Below, piece after piece: positions 47,790 through 56,515 of a stretch of DNA of 64,000 nucleotides; the stretch's first letter is position 1; the number at the start of each line of letters is the position of its first letter. Where the stretch lies: assembly GCF_000213055.1 (NCBI RefSeq), contig NZ_CM001165.1:1984001-2048000 (forward strand). Direction: 5' to 3'. A program made the position numbers and the translations under genes. Under the pieces are notes generated by a model. The model was not told the origin of the DNA. It made no database searches and saw only the letters and a list, made by a program, of their open reading frames with translations. The stretch is from Streptomyces sp. Tu6071 (GTDB lineage Bacteria > Actinomycetota > Actinomycetes > Streptomycetales > Streptomycetaceae).

Positions 47790-48437
47790 CTACTTCTCCT
47801 GCTTCTCGTCGACGCCGGTCTCGGCGCCGTCCAGCTCGTCCTTCTCGCCGGCCGGCATGGTCCCGGCGAGTCCCTGCAAAGCCGCCCAACGTGCGTCGAC
47901 GGCGTCATGGTGGTGCTCCGGGTCGTCCGCGAGCCGCGCACCGCAAACGGCGCACAGCCCCGGGCAGTCCTCCCGGCACACCGGCTGCATGGGCAGTGAC
48001 AGCACCACCGCGTCACGCAGCACGGGTTCGAGGTCGAACATTCCGTCCTCAAGGGGGGTGATGCTCTCGTCCTCGTCCGAGTCCGCGTCGGTGCCCGCCA
48101 TGCGGCGGTGGCGCTCCTCGGCCTCGGGGTACGAGAACATCTCCTGGAAATCCGCGGTGAGCTCGCGCTCCAGCGGTTCCAGACACCTTACGCACTCCCC
48201 CTCGGCGTGCGCACGGGCGGTGCCCGTGACGAGCACTCCGTCCATCACCGATTCGAGGCGGAGATCGATCTCCACCGGGGAGTCCCCCGGGATGGCGATG
48301 ACGTCGGCGATGCCGAAGACGTTGTCGCCGCCCGGGGCCTGGACCGTCCGGGAGAGCTTCTGCATCGCACCAGGACGGCGCCCCAGCTCGTGCGTGTCGA
48401 ACACGAGGGGGTTGCGGTGGTCGAGGCGGGCGTTCAG
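47790..48437 (-). CDS. DUF177 / YceD-family protein with apparent CTG start
   Basis: YceD-type protein upstream of rpmF, implicated in 23S rRNA processing in plants and bacteria. The 215-residue product contains the family motif [24 protein letters not shown]-terminal cluster follows: [22 protein letters not shown], with three to four cysteines. By alignment from memory, homologues start (M)[20 protein letters not shown]. Here the codon in that place is GCA, and no ATG/GTG/TTG is near. AGGAG lies exactly 5 nt before a CTG at 48437, which I take as the start. An upstream ATG in the same frame (48545) lacks a ribosome site. Confidence 0.88.
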   Translation of the reverse strand: MNARLDHRNPLVFDTHELGRRPGAMQKLSRTVQAPGGDNVFGIADVIAIPGDSPVEIDLRLESVMDGVLVTGTARAHAEGECVRCLEPLERELTADFQEMFSYPEAEERHRRMAGTDADSDEDESITPLEDGMFDLEPVLRDAVVLSLPMQPVCREDCPGLCAVCGARLADDPEHHHDAVDARWAALQGLAGTMPAGEKDELDGAETGVDEKQEK

Positions 48438-48651
48438 AGCTGCTCCTGTGTTTCGGGTCCTGAGATCTGGGTCGGGGGCCTGCCGCGACGGCAGGCGGGC
48501 GCTCTGTCCGCGTTCACACGAGCCGTGCGTACGAGAGCCGCACACACGAGTCGTGCGGGCACACGTCTGGGCAGAGACAAACCGAAACCCCAGGGTACTG
48601 GAGAGTGCGCGATCGGCCCAATCCGCCCCCGGCCCGGCCCCGCGGACGTCC

Positions 48652-49896
48652 TCAGCGCCCCTGTTCGTACGCCCGCAGTTGCTCCGCGCTGATCATCGTG
48701 GTGTCGAAGAAGCTCGTCTCGTCGAGCGCGCCACCGCCCTGGGGCTGCTGCGGCGCCTGCTGCTGCGGCCACGTCTGCGCGGGCTGCTGCTCGTAGCCCT
48801 GCTGCGGGTCGGGGTAGCCGTAGCCGTTCTGCGCCGCGTACGGGTCCTGCGGCTGCGGATAGCCGTAGGGGTCGGCGGGCGCGGCGTAGGGGTCGGTCTG
48901 CTGCGGGTAGCCGTACGCATCGGTCTGCGCGGCGTACCCGTACCCGTCGGTCTGCGCGGCGTAGGGCTGCTGCGCGGGGAGCTGCGGGGTCTGCTCGGGG
49001 AGCGCGGCGACGGCGGGCTCGGGGAGCGGCGGGAGGACGAGACCGCCCGACGTGCCCCCGCCGAAGGTGCCGTCCGAGGCACCGCCGCCGAAGGTGCCGT
49101 CCGAGGTGCCGCGGCCCCCGGTGCCGCCCGCCGGGTTGTCACCCCGGGTGGCGGTCTCGGGCGAGGCGTCGCGCGTCGCGGCGAGGTCGGCGAGGTAGTC
49201 GGAGTCGCTGCTGTACTGGCGTTCGCCGCCGTCCTCGCCGAGGGCGGCGAGGTCGTCGGTCGCGACGCGCCCGTGCAGCTTGTCGCGACCGCGTCCCACC
49301 GCGTCGAGGGTCTTGGCGAGCACGGCCTCGAAGGCACCGAGCTTGACGTCCACGTACTCGTCGGCGCGCCGGCGCAGCGTCTCGGGGTCGCCGCTGCGCT
49401 CGGGAGCCTCGGCGTAGTCGGGGTCCTCGTACCCCTGCGCGTCGAGACCGTCGCTCGTGCCGAGGAGCTTCTCGCGGCCCCGCCCGACGGAGCCGAGCGT
49501 CTTGGTGAGGACGACCTCGAAGTTGGCGAGCTTGCTGTCGACGTAGTCGTCGGCGTCGGCCTTGACCTCGGCCGCCTCGCGCCGCGCCTCGTTGAGGATG
49601 CGGTCCGCCTCGCCCTGCGACTGCCGCGCGACGGCGGTGTCCGCGACGAGGCTGCCGCGCTCGTCGTGCGCGCCGCGGATGATGCGCTCGGCCTCGGCGC
49701 GCGCCTCGCCGACCATGCGCTCGCGCTCCCCGATCAGCTCCTGCGCCTGGGCGAGCGAACCCGGCAGGGCCTCCCGTACCTCCTCCAGCATCGCGAGCAG
49801 GTCGGCGCGGTTGATCACGCAGGAGGCCGACATGGGCATGGACCTGGCCGCGTTGACGACCTCGACGATCTCATCGAGTTTCTTCTGCACGTCCAC
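48652..49896 (-). CDS. DivIVA-like coiled-coil protein with duplicated motif and Tyr/Gln/Pro tail
   Basis: 414-residue cytosolic protein. Residues 30-125 form a long coiled coil (ELIGERERMVGEARAEAERI). A motif of about 30 residues occurs twice: 117-146 (DYVDSKLANFEVVLTKTLG) and 179-208 (EYVDVKLGAFEAVLAKTLD), each ending VGRGR-x-KL-x-G. The C-terminus (about 300-400) is Tyr/Gln/Pro-rich with repeats such as TDAYGYPQQTDPYAAP. Homologues in Streptomyces are annotated as DivIVA-like or F0 subunit B-like; a polar-growth role is inference. GTG start at 49896. Probably monocistronic or with the DUF177 gene downstream. Confidence 0.85.
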   Translation of the reverse strand: MDVQKKLDEIVEVVNAARSMPMSASCVINRADLLAMLEEVREALPGSLAQAQELIGERERMVGEARAEAERIIRGAHDERGSLVADTAVARQSQGEADRILNEARREAAEVKADADDYVDSKLANFEVVLTKTLGSVGRGREKLLGTSDGLDAQGYEDPDYAEAPERSGDPETLRRRADEYVDVKLGAFEAVLAKTLDAVGRGRDKLHGRVATDDLAALGEDGGERQYSSDSDYLADLAATRDASPETATRGDNPAGGTGGRGTSDGTFGGGASDGTFGGGTSGGLVLPPLPEPAVAALPEQTPQLPAQQPYAAQTDGYGYAAQTDAYGYPQQTDPYAAPADPYGYPQPQDPYAAQNGYGYPDPQQGYEQQPAQTWPQQQAPQQPQGGGALDETSFFDTTMISAEQLRAYEQGR

Positions 49897-49974
49897 CGTG
49901 TGCTCGCCACTCTCTCGACTGATGGGGAGACGGACCGCTCGGCTGCTGCGGAGCCGGACGGGACGACTGTACGG

Positions 49975-50250
49975 CCACGACGCGGCGCGGCGACACCGGG
50001 TGACGTGACGTCATGCGGGGGCACGCGCGGCGACGTGACGCGACATGTCGCGCGGCGTGGGGCGACGTACGGGGGCAACGTCGCGGCGTACGGGGGCAAC
50101 GTCGCGACGCGTGACGCCGCGACGTCGCGGCGTGTGGGGCGCGACGTCGCGGCGTACGGGTCCCTCGACGCCGCCCACCGCGCGACGTCACGGCGCCGCG
50201 TACCGCACGGCGTGGCCTCCCCGCGCTCCTCCCCCGCGTCGTCCTGCGTC
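49975..50250. repeat. ACGTCGC tract with 21-bp tandem, coaD / coiled-coil gap
   Basis: Most of the 381-bp gap. Two 21-bp tandem units (50066-50086 and 50087-50107: CGTACGGGGGCAACGTCGCG plus one base) are followed by GCGACGTCGCGGCGTGTGG- and GCGACGTCGCGGCGTACGG-type copies. No gene is visible. Confidence 0.8.
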
Positions 50251-50277
50251 GCCCCGCTCCCGCTCACCGCTCTCCCG

Positions 50278-50757
50278 TCACTGCTCCGCGAGGCGTCGCG
50301 TGAGGGCGGTGTGGACGGTCGGCGGCAGGAGGTGGGAGACGTCGCCGCCCCACTGCGCGACCTCCTTGACGAGCGAGGAGGAGAGGAAGCTGTAGGTGGG
50401 GTTCGTCGGGACGAAGAGGGTCTCGACTCCGGAGAGGCCGTTGTTCATCTGGGCCATCTGCAACTCGTAGTCGAAGTCGCTGACGGCGCGCAGGCCCTTG
50501 ACGATGGCGGGGATGTCGCGCTGCTTGCAGAAGTCGACGAGGAGCCCGTGGAAAGCCTCGACCTCGACGTTGCCGAACTCGGCGGTCACCTCGCGGATCA
50601 GTTCCATGCGCTCGTCGATCGTGAAGAGCCCGCGCTTGGACTTGTTGATCATCACGGCGACGTGCACGACGTCGTAGAGCTTGGAGGCTCGGGCGATGAT
50701 GTCGAGATGACCGTTGGTGATCGGGTCGAAGGACCCAGGACAGACGGCGCGGCGCAA
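50278..50757 (-). CDS. coaD: Phosphopantetheine adenylyltransferase
   Basis: Penultimate step of coenzyme A synthesis. The 159-residue product starts (M)[20 protein letters not shown], carrying the T/HxGH nucleotidylyl-transferase motif (NGHLD). [19 protein letters not shown] and the C-terminal [18 protein letters not shown], with the ISSTxxR-like loop, follow. TTG at 50757 was chosen because GAGGGG is 6 nt upstream and the length matches S. coelicolor. An ATG at 50787 in frame adds ten residues. It lies 26 bp after rsmD, the usual pair. Confidence 0.95.
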   Translation of the reverse strand: MRRAVCPGSFDPITNGHLDIIARASKLYDVVHVAVMINKSKRGLFTIDERMELIREVTAEFGNVEVEAFHGLLVDFCKQRDIPAIVKGLRAVSDFDYELQMAQMNNGLSGVETLFVPTNPTYSFLSSSLVKEVAQWGGDVSHLLPPTVHTALTRRLAEQ

Positions 50758-50783
50758 CGTGATCCCCTCGCTCTGCGGTCGAT

Positions 50784-51371
50784 TCATGGTGCGTTTTCGC
50801 ACGTGGAGGCGGCGCGACCGTACCAAAAGGTCCCTTCGCCGTAGCGCCGGGACCGCAGTGCGCCGAAGCCGTCCGGCCAGCCGAACTCCCCGCCCCTGGT
50901 GCTGCGCTCCACGGTGACCAGCGCTTCGTCCGCGAGCCAGCCGCGAGTACGGAGTGTGATCAGAATCTCTCCGAGCTCGGCGTCGGAGACCGCGTAGGGA
51001 GGGTCGAGGAAGACGAGGTCGTACGGGGCCGACGGCGGCGGCCCGGCAACGATCTGCGCCGCTTTGCCCGGCCTGACCTCGGCGCCCGCGAGCCCGAGGT
51101 CGCGGACGTTGGCGCGGATGGTGCGTACGGCGCGGGCGTCGCTCTCGACGAGCAGCGCGTGCGCCGCGCCGCGCGAGAGGGCCTCCAGGCCCACGGCGCC
51201 GGAGCCCCCGTAGAGGTCGAGGACGCGTTCCCCGCCGAGCGGGCCGCCGAGGAGCGCCTCCCAGGTGGAGAAGAGGCCCTCGCGCGCCCGTTCGGAGGTG
51301 GGGCGGGTGCCGGTGCCTGGCGGTACGGCAAGGCGGCGGCCCCCGGCCGTCCCGGCGATCACGCGGGTCAT
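50784..51371 (-). CDS. rsmD: 16S rRNA (guanine966-N2)-methyltransferase
   Basis: 195-residue class I methyltransferase. It starts [22 protein letters not shown] motif I is [19 protein letters not shown], and the catalytic NPPF-type motif appears as FLDPPYAVS. The start at 51371 matches family proteins; the open frame to 51503 is not RsmD-like. It lies downstream of recG and upstream of coaD, a conserved order. Confidence 0.95.
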   Translation of the reverse strand: MTRVIAGTAGGRRLAVPPGTGTRPTSERAREGLFSTWEALLGGPLGGERVLDLYGGSGAVGLEALSRGAAHALLVESDARAVRTIRANVRDLGLAGAEVRPGKAAQIVAGPPPSAPYDLVFLDPPYAVSDAELGEILITLRTRGWLADEALVTVERSTRGGEFGWPDGFGALRSRRYGEGTFWYGRAASTCENAP

Positions 51372-51628
51372 GGTGCTAGTCGGTCCTCGTCGCTCGGCCC
51401 TCGCCGGCGCCCGCCCCGGTGACCACGGCACACGCACACGCCGCCGGGCCTCCCGGCCGGACCCGGTCGGTACGTGTCCAGCGTAGGCGGCGGAAGGGAA
51501 CACGCGCGCGGGGGCCTGCCCGTGGGACGGGCACGCAGGCAGTGGGCGCGGGGGCTGCCCGCCGGGGGTACGGGGGCAGTGGGGACAGGAGCTGCCCGCC
51601 GGGAGACGAGGGCAGCCCGGGGCAGGCC

Positions 51629-51728
51629 GCGTCGCGGCCCGACCCCGTACCAGCGCGGCCGGGGCGGCGTGCGTCGCGGCCCGCCCCGTACCCGCGCGGC
51701 CGGGGCGGCGTGCGTCGCGGCCCGCCCC
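51629..51728. repeat. 41-42-bp minisatellite, 2.4 copies, recG-rsmD gap
   Basis: Unit 1 is 51629-51670, unit 2 is 51671-51711 (one indel and one substitution), and a 17-nt partial unit 3 runs to 51728. Each begins GCGTCGCGGCCCG. The preceding 51540-51620 carries CTGCCCGCCGGG repeats able to pair with GGCAGCCC. The whole gap 51372-51740 holds no visible gene. Confidence 0.85.
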
Positions 51729-51740
51729 TCGCCCGCGCCC

Positions 51741-54083
51741 TCACCCCTTCTCCAAGTAGCTCTCCCTCTCCTCGTCGAGCAGCGCGTCCAGGGCCGTGCG
51801 CAGTGCGGGGTGGGCCTCCAGGGCCGGGTCGGCGGCGACGACGGCCGTGGCCTCCTCGCGGGCCTCGGCGATGATCTGCTCGTCCTCGATGACGGCGAGC
51901 ATCCGCAGCGACGAGCGGACGCCGGACTGCGCCTGCCCGAGGACGTCGCCCTCGCGGCGTTGCTCCAGGTCGACGCGGGACAGCTCGAAACCGTCCAGCG
52001 TCGCGGCGACCGCGCCGAGGCGGGCGCGCGCCGGGCTCGCCTCCGGCATGTCCGTGACGAGCAGGCACAGTCCGGGCGCGGAGCCCCGGCCCACCCGGCC
52101 GCGGAGCTGGTGGAGCTGGGAGACCCCGAAGCGGTCGGCGTCCATGATCACCATGGCAGTCGCGTTGGGCACGTTGACGCCGACCTCGATCACCGTCGTC
52201 GCGACGAGCACGTCCAGCTCGCCCGCGGCGAAGCGGCGCATCACGGCGTCCTTGCCGTCCGGCCCGTCGGGCGCCATCCGCCCGTGGAGGATGCCGATGC
52301 GCAGCCCGGCGAGCGAACCCTCCGCGAGGCCGCGCGCGACATCGAGCACGGCGAGCGGCGGACGCTTGTCCCCGGCGGCCTCGGCACCGGCGTCCTCGTC
52401 CGCGCCGAACCCCGTACCGAGCCCCGCGCCGTCCGCGTCCTCCGCCGCCTTCGTACGTGAGGACTCGCCCTTCGCGCCCTTCGCCCCCTTCGCCGCGTCG
52501 GCTCCCGCCTTGACGCCCTTCTTGGCCCCCTTGGCCCCGGCGGTCTCCTCCTCGTCGCCGATGCGTGGGCAGACCACGTACGCCTGGTGGCCCGCCGCGA
52601 CCTCCTCGCGGACGCGTTCCCACGCGCGTGCCAGGAAGTGGGGCTTGTCCTGGGCGGGGACCACGTGCGTCGCGATCGGGGAGCGCCCGGCGGGGAGCTG
52701 GTCGAGCACCGACGTCTCCAGGTCGCCGAAGACGGTCATGGCGACGGTGCGCGGGATGGGGGTCGCGGTCATGACGAGGAGGTGCGGCGGCTGCGCGCCC
52801 TTGGAACGCAGCGCGTCGCGCTGCTCGACGCCGAAACGGTGCTGTTCGTCGACGACCACGAGCCCGAGGTCGTGGAACTTCACGACGTCCTCGATGAGCG
52901 CGTGCGTACCGATGACGACGCCCGCCTCGCCCGTCACGAGGTCGAGGAGGGCCTTGCGGCGCGCGGCGGCGCCCAGCGAACCGGTGAGCAGCACGACGCC
53001 CGTCGCGTGCTCCGCCGCGCCGAGCGTGCCGCCCGAGGCGAGGTCGCCCATCATCTCGGTGATCGAGCGGTGGTGCTGCTGCGCGAGGACCTCGGTCGGG
53101 GCGAGCATCGCCGCCTGGCCGCCCGCGTCGACGACGGCGAGCATGGCGCGCAGCGCGACCATCGTCTTGCCCGAGCCGACCTCGCCCTGGAGGAGGCGGT
53201 GCATGGGGTGGTCGGTGGCGAGGTCGTCGAAGATCTCGCGCGAGACCTTCTGCTGGCCCTCGGTGAGCGTGAACGGGAGGCGCGCGTCGAAGGCCGCGAG
53301 GAGCCCGTCGGGGGCGGGACAGCGGGGGACGGCGGGCAGTTGCGCGTCGGCGTGGCGACGGCGGGCGAGCGCGGTCTGGAGGACGAACGCCTCGTCCCAC
53401 TTGAGGCGGTCGCGCGCCGCCTCCACCTCGGTCTTGCTCTGCGGCCGGTGGATCTTCACCAGGGCTTCGGGCAGGGGCAGCAGCCCGCGCCCCTCGCGCA
53501 GGGAGTCGGGCAACGGGTCCAGGGCCTCGTTCGCGCTCGGCAGCACCGCGTCGACCGCCTTGGCGATCTTCCACGACTCCAGCTTCGCGGTGGCCGGGTA
53601 GATCGGCAGCAAGCTCGACGCCCATGTCCCCGCGGCCTCGCGCGCGTCGCTCTCCTCGGCGAGCAGTTCGTAGGCGGGGTGGGCGAGCTGGAGCTTGCGG
53701 TTGAAGACGGAGACCTTGCCCGCGAACATCGCGCGCGTGCCCGGGAGCAGGTCGTGCTGCGGCTTGTGCACGCCGCGCCCGAAGAACACCAGTTGCAGCC
53801 GGCCGCTGCCGTCCGTGATGGTCACTTCGAGGCGCTTGCCCCGGCCCGCGTTGAAGGTGTGCACTCGCGCGTCGGCGACGCGCGCCACGACCGTGACGTG
53901 CTCGTCGAGCGGCAACTCGGCGAGCCGCGTCAGCTCCCCGCGCTCGGCGTAGCGGCGCGGGTAGTGGTGGAGCAGGTCACCGACGGTGTGCAGGCCGAGG
54001 TGCTCGGCCATCACCTTCGCGGTGGGCGGTCCGAGCACCTTCTTCAGCGGTTCATCGAGCGTGGGCACCCTCCCATTGCACAC
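51741..54083 (-). CDS. recG: ATP-dependent DNA helicase RecG
   Basis: Fork-reversal and branch-migration helicase. An N-terminal wedge/OB domain (about 55-160, GDLLHHYPRRYAERGELTRL) precedes Walker A GEVGSGKT, motif II VVDEQHRFG, and TATPIPRT. The C-terminal helicase motifs are VATTVIEVGVNVPNAT and QLRGRVGRG. Between motifs III and IV there is an Ala/Lys/Gly-rich insertion (GAKGAKKGVKAGADAAKGAK, about 55 residues), longer than in S. coelicolor. The start is uncertain: GTG at 54083 or 54068, neither with a good ribosome site. I use 54083 (780 residues). The open frame to 54422 is a shadow. Confidence 0.93.
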   Translation of the reverse strand: MCNGRVPTLDEPLKKVLGPPTAKVMAEHLGLHTVGDLLHHYPRRYAERGELTRLAELPLDEHVTVVARVADARVHTFNAGRGKRLEVTITDGSGRLQLVFFGRGVHKPQHDLLPGTRAMFAGKVSVFNRKLQLAHPAYELLAEESDAREAAGTWASSLLPIYPATAKLESWKIAKAVDAVLPSANEALDPLPDSLREGRGLLPLPEALVKIHRPQSKTEVEAARDRLKWDEAFVLQTALARRRHADAQLPAVPRCPAPDGLLAAFDARLPFTLTEGQQKVSREIFDDLATDHPMHRLLQGEVGSGKTMVALRAMLAVVDAGGQAAMLAPTEVLAQQHHRSITEMMGDLASGGTLGAAEHATGVVLLTGSLGAAARRKALLDLVTGEAGVVIGTHALIEDVVKFHDLGLVVVDEQHRFGVEQRDALRSKGAQPPHLLVMTATPIPRTVAMTVFGDLETSVLDQLPAGRSPIATHVVPAQDKPHFLARAWERVREEVAAGHQAYVVCPRIGDEEETAGAKGAKKGVKAGADAAKGAKGAKGESSRTKAAEDADGAGLGTGFGADEDAGAEAAGDKRPPLAVLDVARGLAEGSLAGLRIGILHGRMAPDGPDGKDAVMRRFAAGELDVLVATTVIEVGVNVPNATAMVIMDADRFGVSQLHQLRGRVGRGSAPGLCLLVTDMPEASPARARLGAVAATLDGFELSRVDLEQRREGDVLGQAQSGVRSSLRMLAVIEDEQIIAEAREEATAVVAADPALEAHPALRTALDALLDEERESYLEKG

Positions 54084-54170
54084 CACGCGACCGACAACCG
54101 ACCGCGCACGCCTCGCGGGGGCGGTACGTCGCGGGGGTTGCGGGGGCGACGTCGGGTCGTGGGCACCTCG

Positions 54171-54259
54171 CGGGCCCGCACCGCGGCAGCGGAACAGGCG
54201 CATTCCCCGCCTCCCGGCCGAACCCGCCCAACGGGCCCGCGCCGCGGCAGCGGAACAGG
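54171..54259. repeat. 28-bp direct repeat pair in recG upstream region
   Basis: 54171-54198 and 54232-54259 share 27 of 28 bases (CGGGCCCGC, one variable base, then CCGCGGCAGCGGAACAGG), repeating every 61 bp. Each unit contains CCGCGG within a self-complementary stretch. Confidence 0.85.
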
Positions 54260-54312
54260 TCCTGGCGGCGACGAGCGCCGGGGCGCGGGAAGAAAACGCC
54301 TGACGCCTGGCG

Positions 54313-54437
54313 GACGTGCGTACAGGACACCCGTATGGGACGGCCGTATAGAATCGTCGTCTTGCCGTCGCCCTGTACGCACGTCTCATACAGGCGTACA
54401 GACGCCTTGTACGCGTGTACAAGACGCGCGTACAAGC
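54313..54437 (-). promoter_or_regulatory. TGTAC half-site array with long inverted repeats upstream of recG
   Basis: A perfect 14-bp inverted repeat (54313-54326, GACGTGCGTACAGG, with 54372-54385) encloses a TATAC-containing loop. Next to it, CTTGTAC and GTACAAG (54406-54412 and 54417-54423) form an 18-bp near-palindrome. Further GTACA/TGTAC copies occur at about 54395 and 54430. This is unlike any other stretch in the window and looks like a cluster of operators around a promoter reading towards recG. Confidence 0.55.
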
Positions 54438-54473
54438 GTCCGCCCGTCGCGCGCCGTCGGGCGCCGCTCCGCC

Positions 54474-56342
54474 TCACTCCACCCCGACGAGCAGGAGCGC
54501 CGCGTCGCGTCCTCCCTCGTAGACGACGGTGTCCACCGCGAGGTGGTGCGCGCGTACGTGCCGCTCCAGGTCGTCCGCGAGAGTTTCCGGGCAGTCCTCG
54601 CCGAGGACGAGCGTGACCATCTCGCCGCCCGCAGCGAGCATCCGGTCGAGAACGGTGCGGGCGATCGCGGCGACGTCCTGCCCGATGACCACGACGTCGC
54701 CGTCGATGAGACCGAGCACGTCGCCGGCCTGGCAGATGCCGACCGAGGTCCACGAGCGGTGCTCGGCCACCGCGAGTTCCGCGCAGCGCGTCGCGCCCGC
54801 GGCGCTCGTCATGGCGACGACGTCCTCGTCGAAGCGCCGCTCCGCCTCGTGCACGGCGAGCGCGGCGACGCCCTGCACGGCGGAGCGGGTGGGGATCACG
54901 GCGACGCGAACGCCCAGGTGGCGCGCGTCCCGTGCGGCGGCGGCAGCGGTGTGGTGGAGGGCGGCGTCGTTGGGCAGCAGGACGACTTCGTGGGCGTGCG
55001 CGCGGCGCACCGCCTCGGCGAGTTCACCGCTGCCGGGCAGCTCGCCCGGCCTGGCGGGCACGGTCGCCGCGCCCGCCTCCGCGTACAGCTCGGCGAGTCC
55101 TTCGCCCGGTACGACGGCGACGATGGCACGGGGTACGCGTTCACCGCTCGCGGGGGCGGGTCGCGCGGCGTCGGAGGCGAAGTGCGTGATGCGGACGCGG
55201 TGCGGGCGCCCCGCCTCGATACCGGCCTCGACAGCGGCCCCCGCGTCGTCCACGTGCACATGGACGTGCCACAGGCCGTCTCCGCCCACGACGACGAGGG
55301 ACTCACCCAGCGCGTCGAGCCGCGCGCGCAGGCGCGCCACCGCCTCGTCCTCGGCGTCGAGGAGATAGATCACCTCGTACCCGGGCCCGGACCCGTCCCA
55401 CTCCTCGGTGTCCCGGCACGCGACGTCCCCGCTCCCCCGCCGCGCGACGTCGCGCGACGCCCCGTCGTCCCCGCGCGTCACGTCACCCCGCGCCACGTCT
55501 CCACCGCGCGCGACGTCACGCCCCGCGACGCCGCCCCCGCGCGCGACGTCCTCCCCGAACGCCGCGTCGTCCGCGTCCCTCCCGCCGCCCGCTCGCGCCC
55601 CGTCCCCGCCCCGCTCCATACGCGACGTCTCCGGATGACGCGGCTGCCAGCGCTCCGGCCGCGCGACGGGTCCCGCTGCGAACGGCTCCCCGCCCAACGC
55701 CGCGACCAGCGCGGCCAGGACGGCGACGAAGCCCCTGCCGCCCGCGTCGACGACGCCCGCGCGACCGAGCGCGGCGAGCTGTCCGGGGGTGCGCTCCAGG
55801 GCGTCGCGCGCGGCGTCGTACGCGGTGCGGGCGACGACGCGGCAGTCCGCCTCCTCCGACGGGCAGGCGTGCGCAGCGGCGGATGCGACGGTGAGGACGG
55901 TTCCCTCGACGGGGTGCGCCACGGCCTCGTACGCGGCCTCGGCGGCGCGGCGCAGCGCGGCGGCCAGGACGACGCCGTCGACCGCTTCGCCCGGCGCCTC
56001 GACGAGCACCTGCGCGGCGCCGCGCAGCAACTGGGCGAGGATGGTGCCCGAGTTGCCGCGCGCGCCGACGAGCGCGCCGTGCGCCATCGCGCGGGCGACT
56101 CCGTCGAGGCCGGGCCCCGCCGCCGGGGACGCGTCGTCCCCGTACGCCTCGAAGACGGCCTCGACGGCGCGGAAGGCCGCCTCGCTCGTGAGGTAGAGGT
56201 TCGTCCCGGTGTCGCCGTCGGCGACCGGGTAGACATTGATGGAGTCGATCTCCTCGCGCGCCCGGCCCAGTGCGTCGAGGGCCGTCGCGCACCAGGCGCG
56301 GAGCGTGGTCGCGTCGAGGAGCCGTCCTTCGTTCCCGGACAT
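54474..56342 (-). CDS. DAK/DegV-kinase (FakA-like) protein with repeat-encoded linker
   Basis: DhaL-domain protein of the YloV/FakA type; FakA phosphorylates fatty acids bound to DegV proteins in Firmicutes. The 622-residue product has the nucleotide-binding DhaL motif NVYPVADGDTGTNLYLT (DGDTGTN at 42-48) and GALVGARGNSGTILAQLL. A C-terminal DAK1-related half follows (from about 320: VIYLLDAEDEAVARL, WHVHVHVDDAGAAVEAG, ending LLLVGVE). Residues about 240-318 are a low-complexity linker (GEDVARGGGVAGRDVARGGD, RGDVTRGDDGASRDVARR) encoded by GACGTCGC repeats. The ATG at 56342 has AAGG upstream. It is followed by recG after 390 bp. Confidence 0.9.
   Translation of the reverse strand: MSGNEGRLLDATTLRAWCATALDALGRAREEIDSINVYPVADGDTGTNLYLTSEAAFRAVEAVFEAYGDDASPAAGPGLDGVARAMAHGALVGARGNSGTILAQLLRGAAQVLVEAPGEAVDGVVLAAALRRAAEAAYEAVAHPVEGTVLTVASAAAHACPSEEADCRVVARTAYDAARDALERTPGQLAALGRAGVVDAGGRGFVAVLAALVAALGGEPFAAGPVARPERWQPRHPETSRMERGGDGARAGGGRDADDAAFGEDVARGGGVAGRDVARGGDVARGDVTRGDDGASRDVARRGSGDVACRDTEEWDGSGPGYEVIYLLDAEDEAVARLRARLDALGESLVVVGGDGLWHVHVHVDDAGAAVEAGIEAGRPHRVRITHFASDAARPAPASGERVPRAIVAVVPGEGLAELYAEAGAATVPARPGELPGSGELAEAVRRAHAHEVVLLPNDAALHHTAAAAARDARHLGVRVAVIPTRSAVQGVAALAVHEAERRFDEDVVAMTSAAGATRCAELAVAEHRSWTSVGICQAGDVLGLIDGDVVVIGQDVAAIARTVLDRMLAAGGEMVTLVLGEDCPETLADDLERHVRAHHLAVDTVVYEGGRDAALLLVGVE
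55415..55625. repeat. GACGTCGC repeat block inside the DAK-family gene
   Basis: In-frame repeat DNA (CGCGACGTCCCCG, CCGCGCGACGTCGCGCGACG, CGCGCGACGTCACG and others) between the DhaL and C-terminal domains. It adds about 75 residues without a stop. Confidence 0.8.
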
Positions 56343-56497
56343 CAGGGCCTTCCCGGGCACCAGGGCCTCCTTGCGCAGCAGGACGAACGCAGCGTAGTCG
56401 CAGCTCGGACCGGGTACGGTCGGAGGCCGGGAACGGCCATGGCCGCGGTCATGGTAGTTTCGTAGAGCGGGAGTGGCCGCTGTATGCTGCTCCGGTT

Positions 56498-56515
56498 GCC
56501 CGATGAGAATCGGGC
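56498..56515 (+). other. Short hairpin in rpmB 5' leader
   Basis: GCCCGAT and ATCGGGC pair as a 7-bp stem around GAGA, about 100 nt before the rpmB start. A TATGCT at 56483-56488 just upstream could be the -10 of the rpmB promoter. A role in autogenous control is only a suggestion. Confidence 0.45.

Noticed and set aside
47668..50844. Plus-strand frame of over 1000 codons across DUF177 and coaD
   Set aside because: It spans several well-supported minus-strand genes and intergenic repeats and has no recognisable domain.
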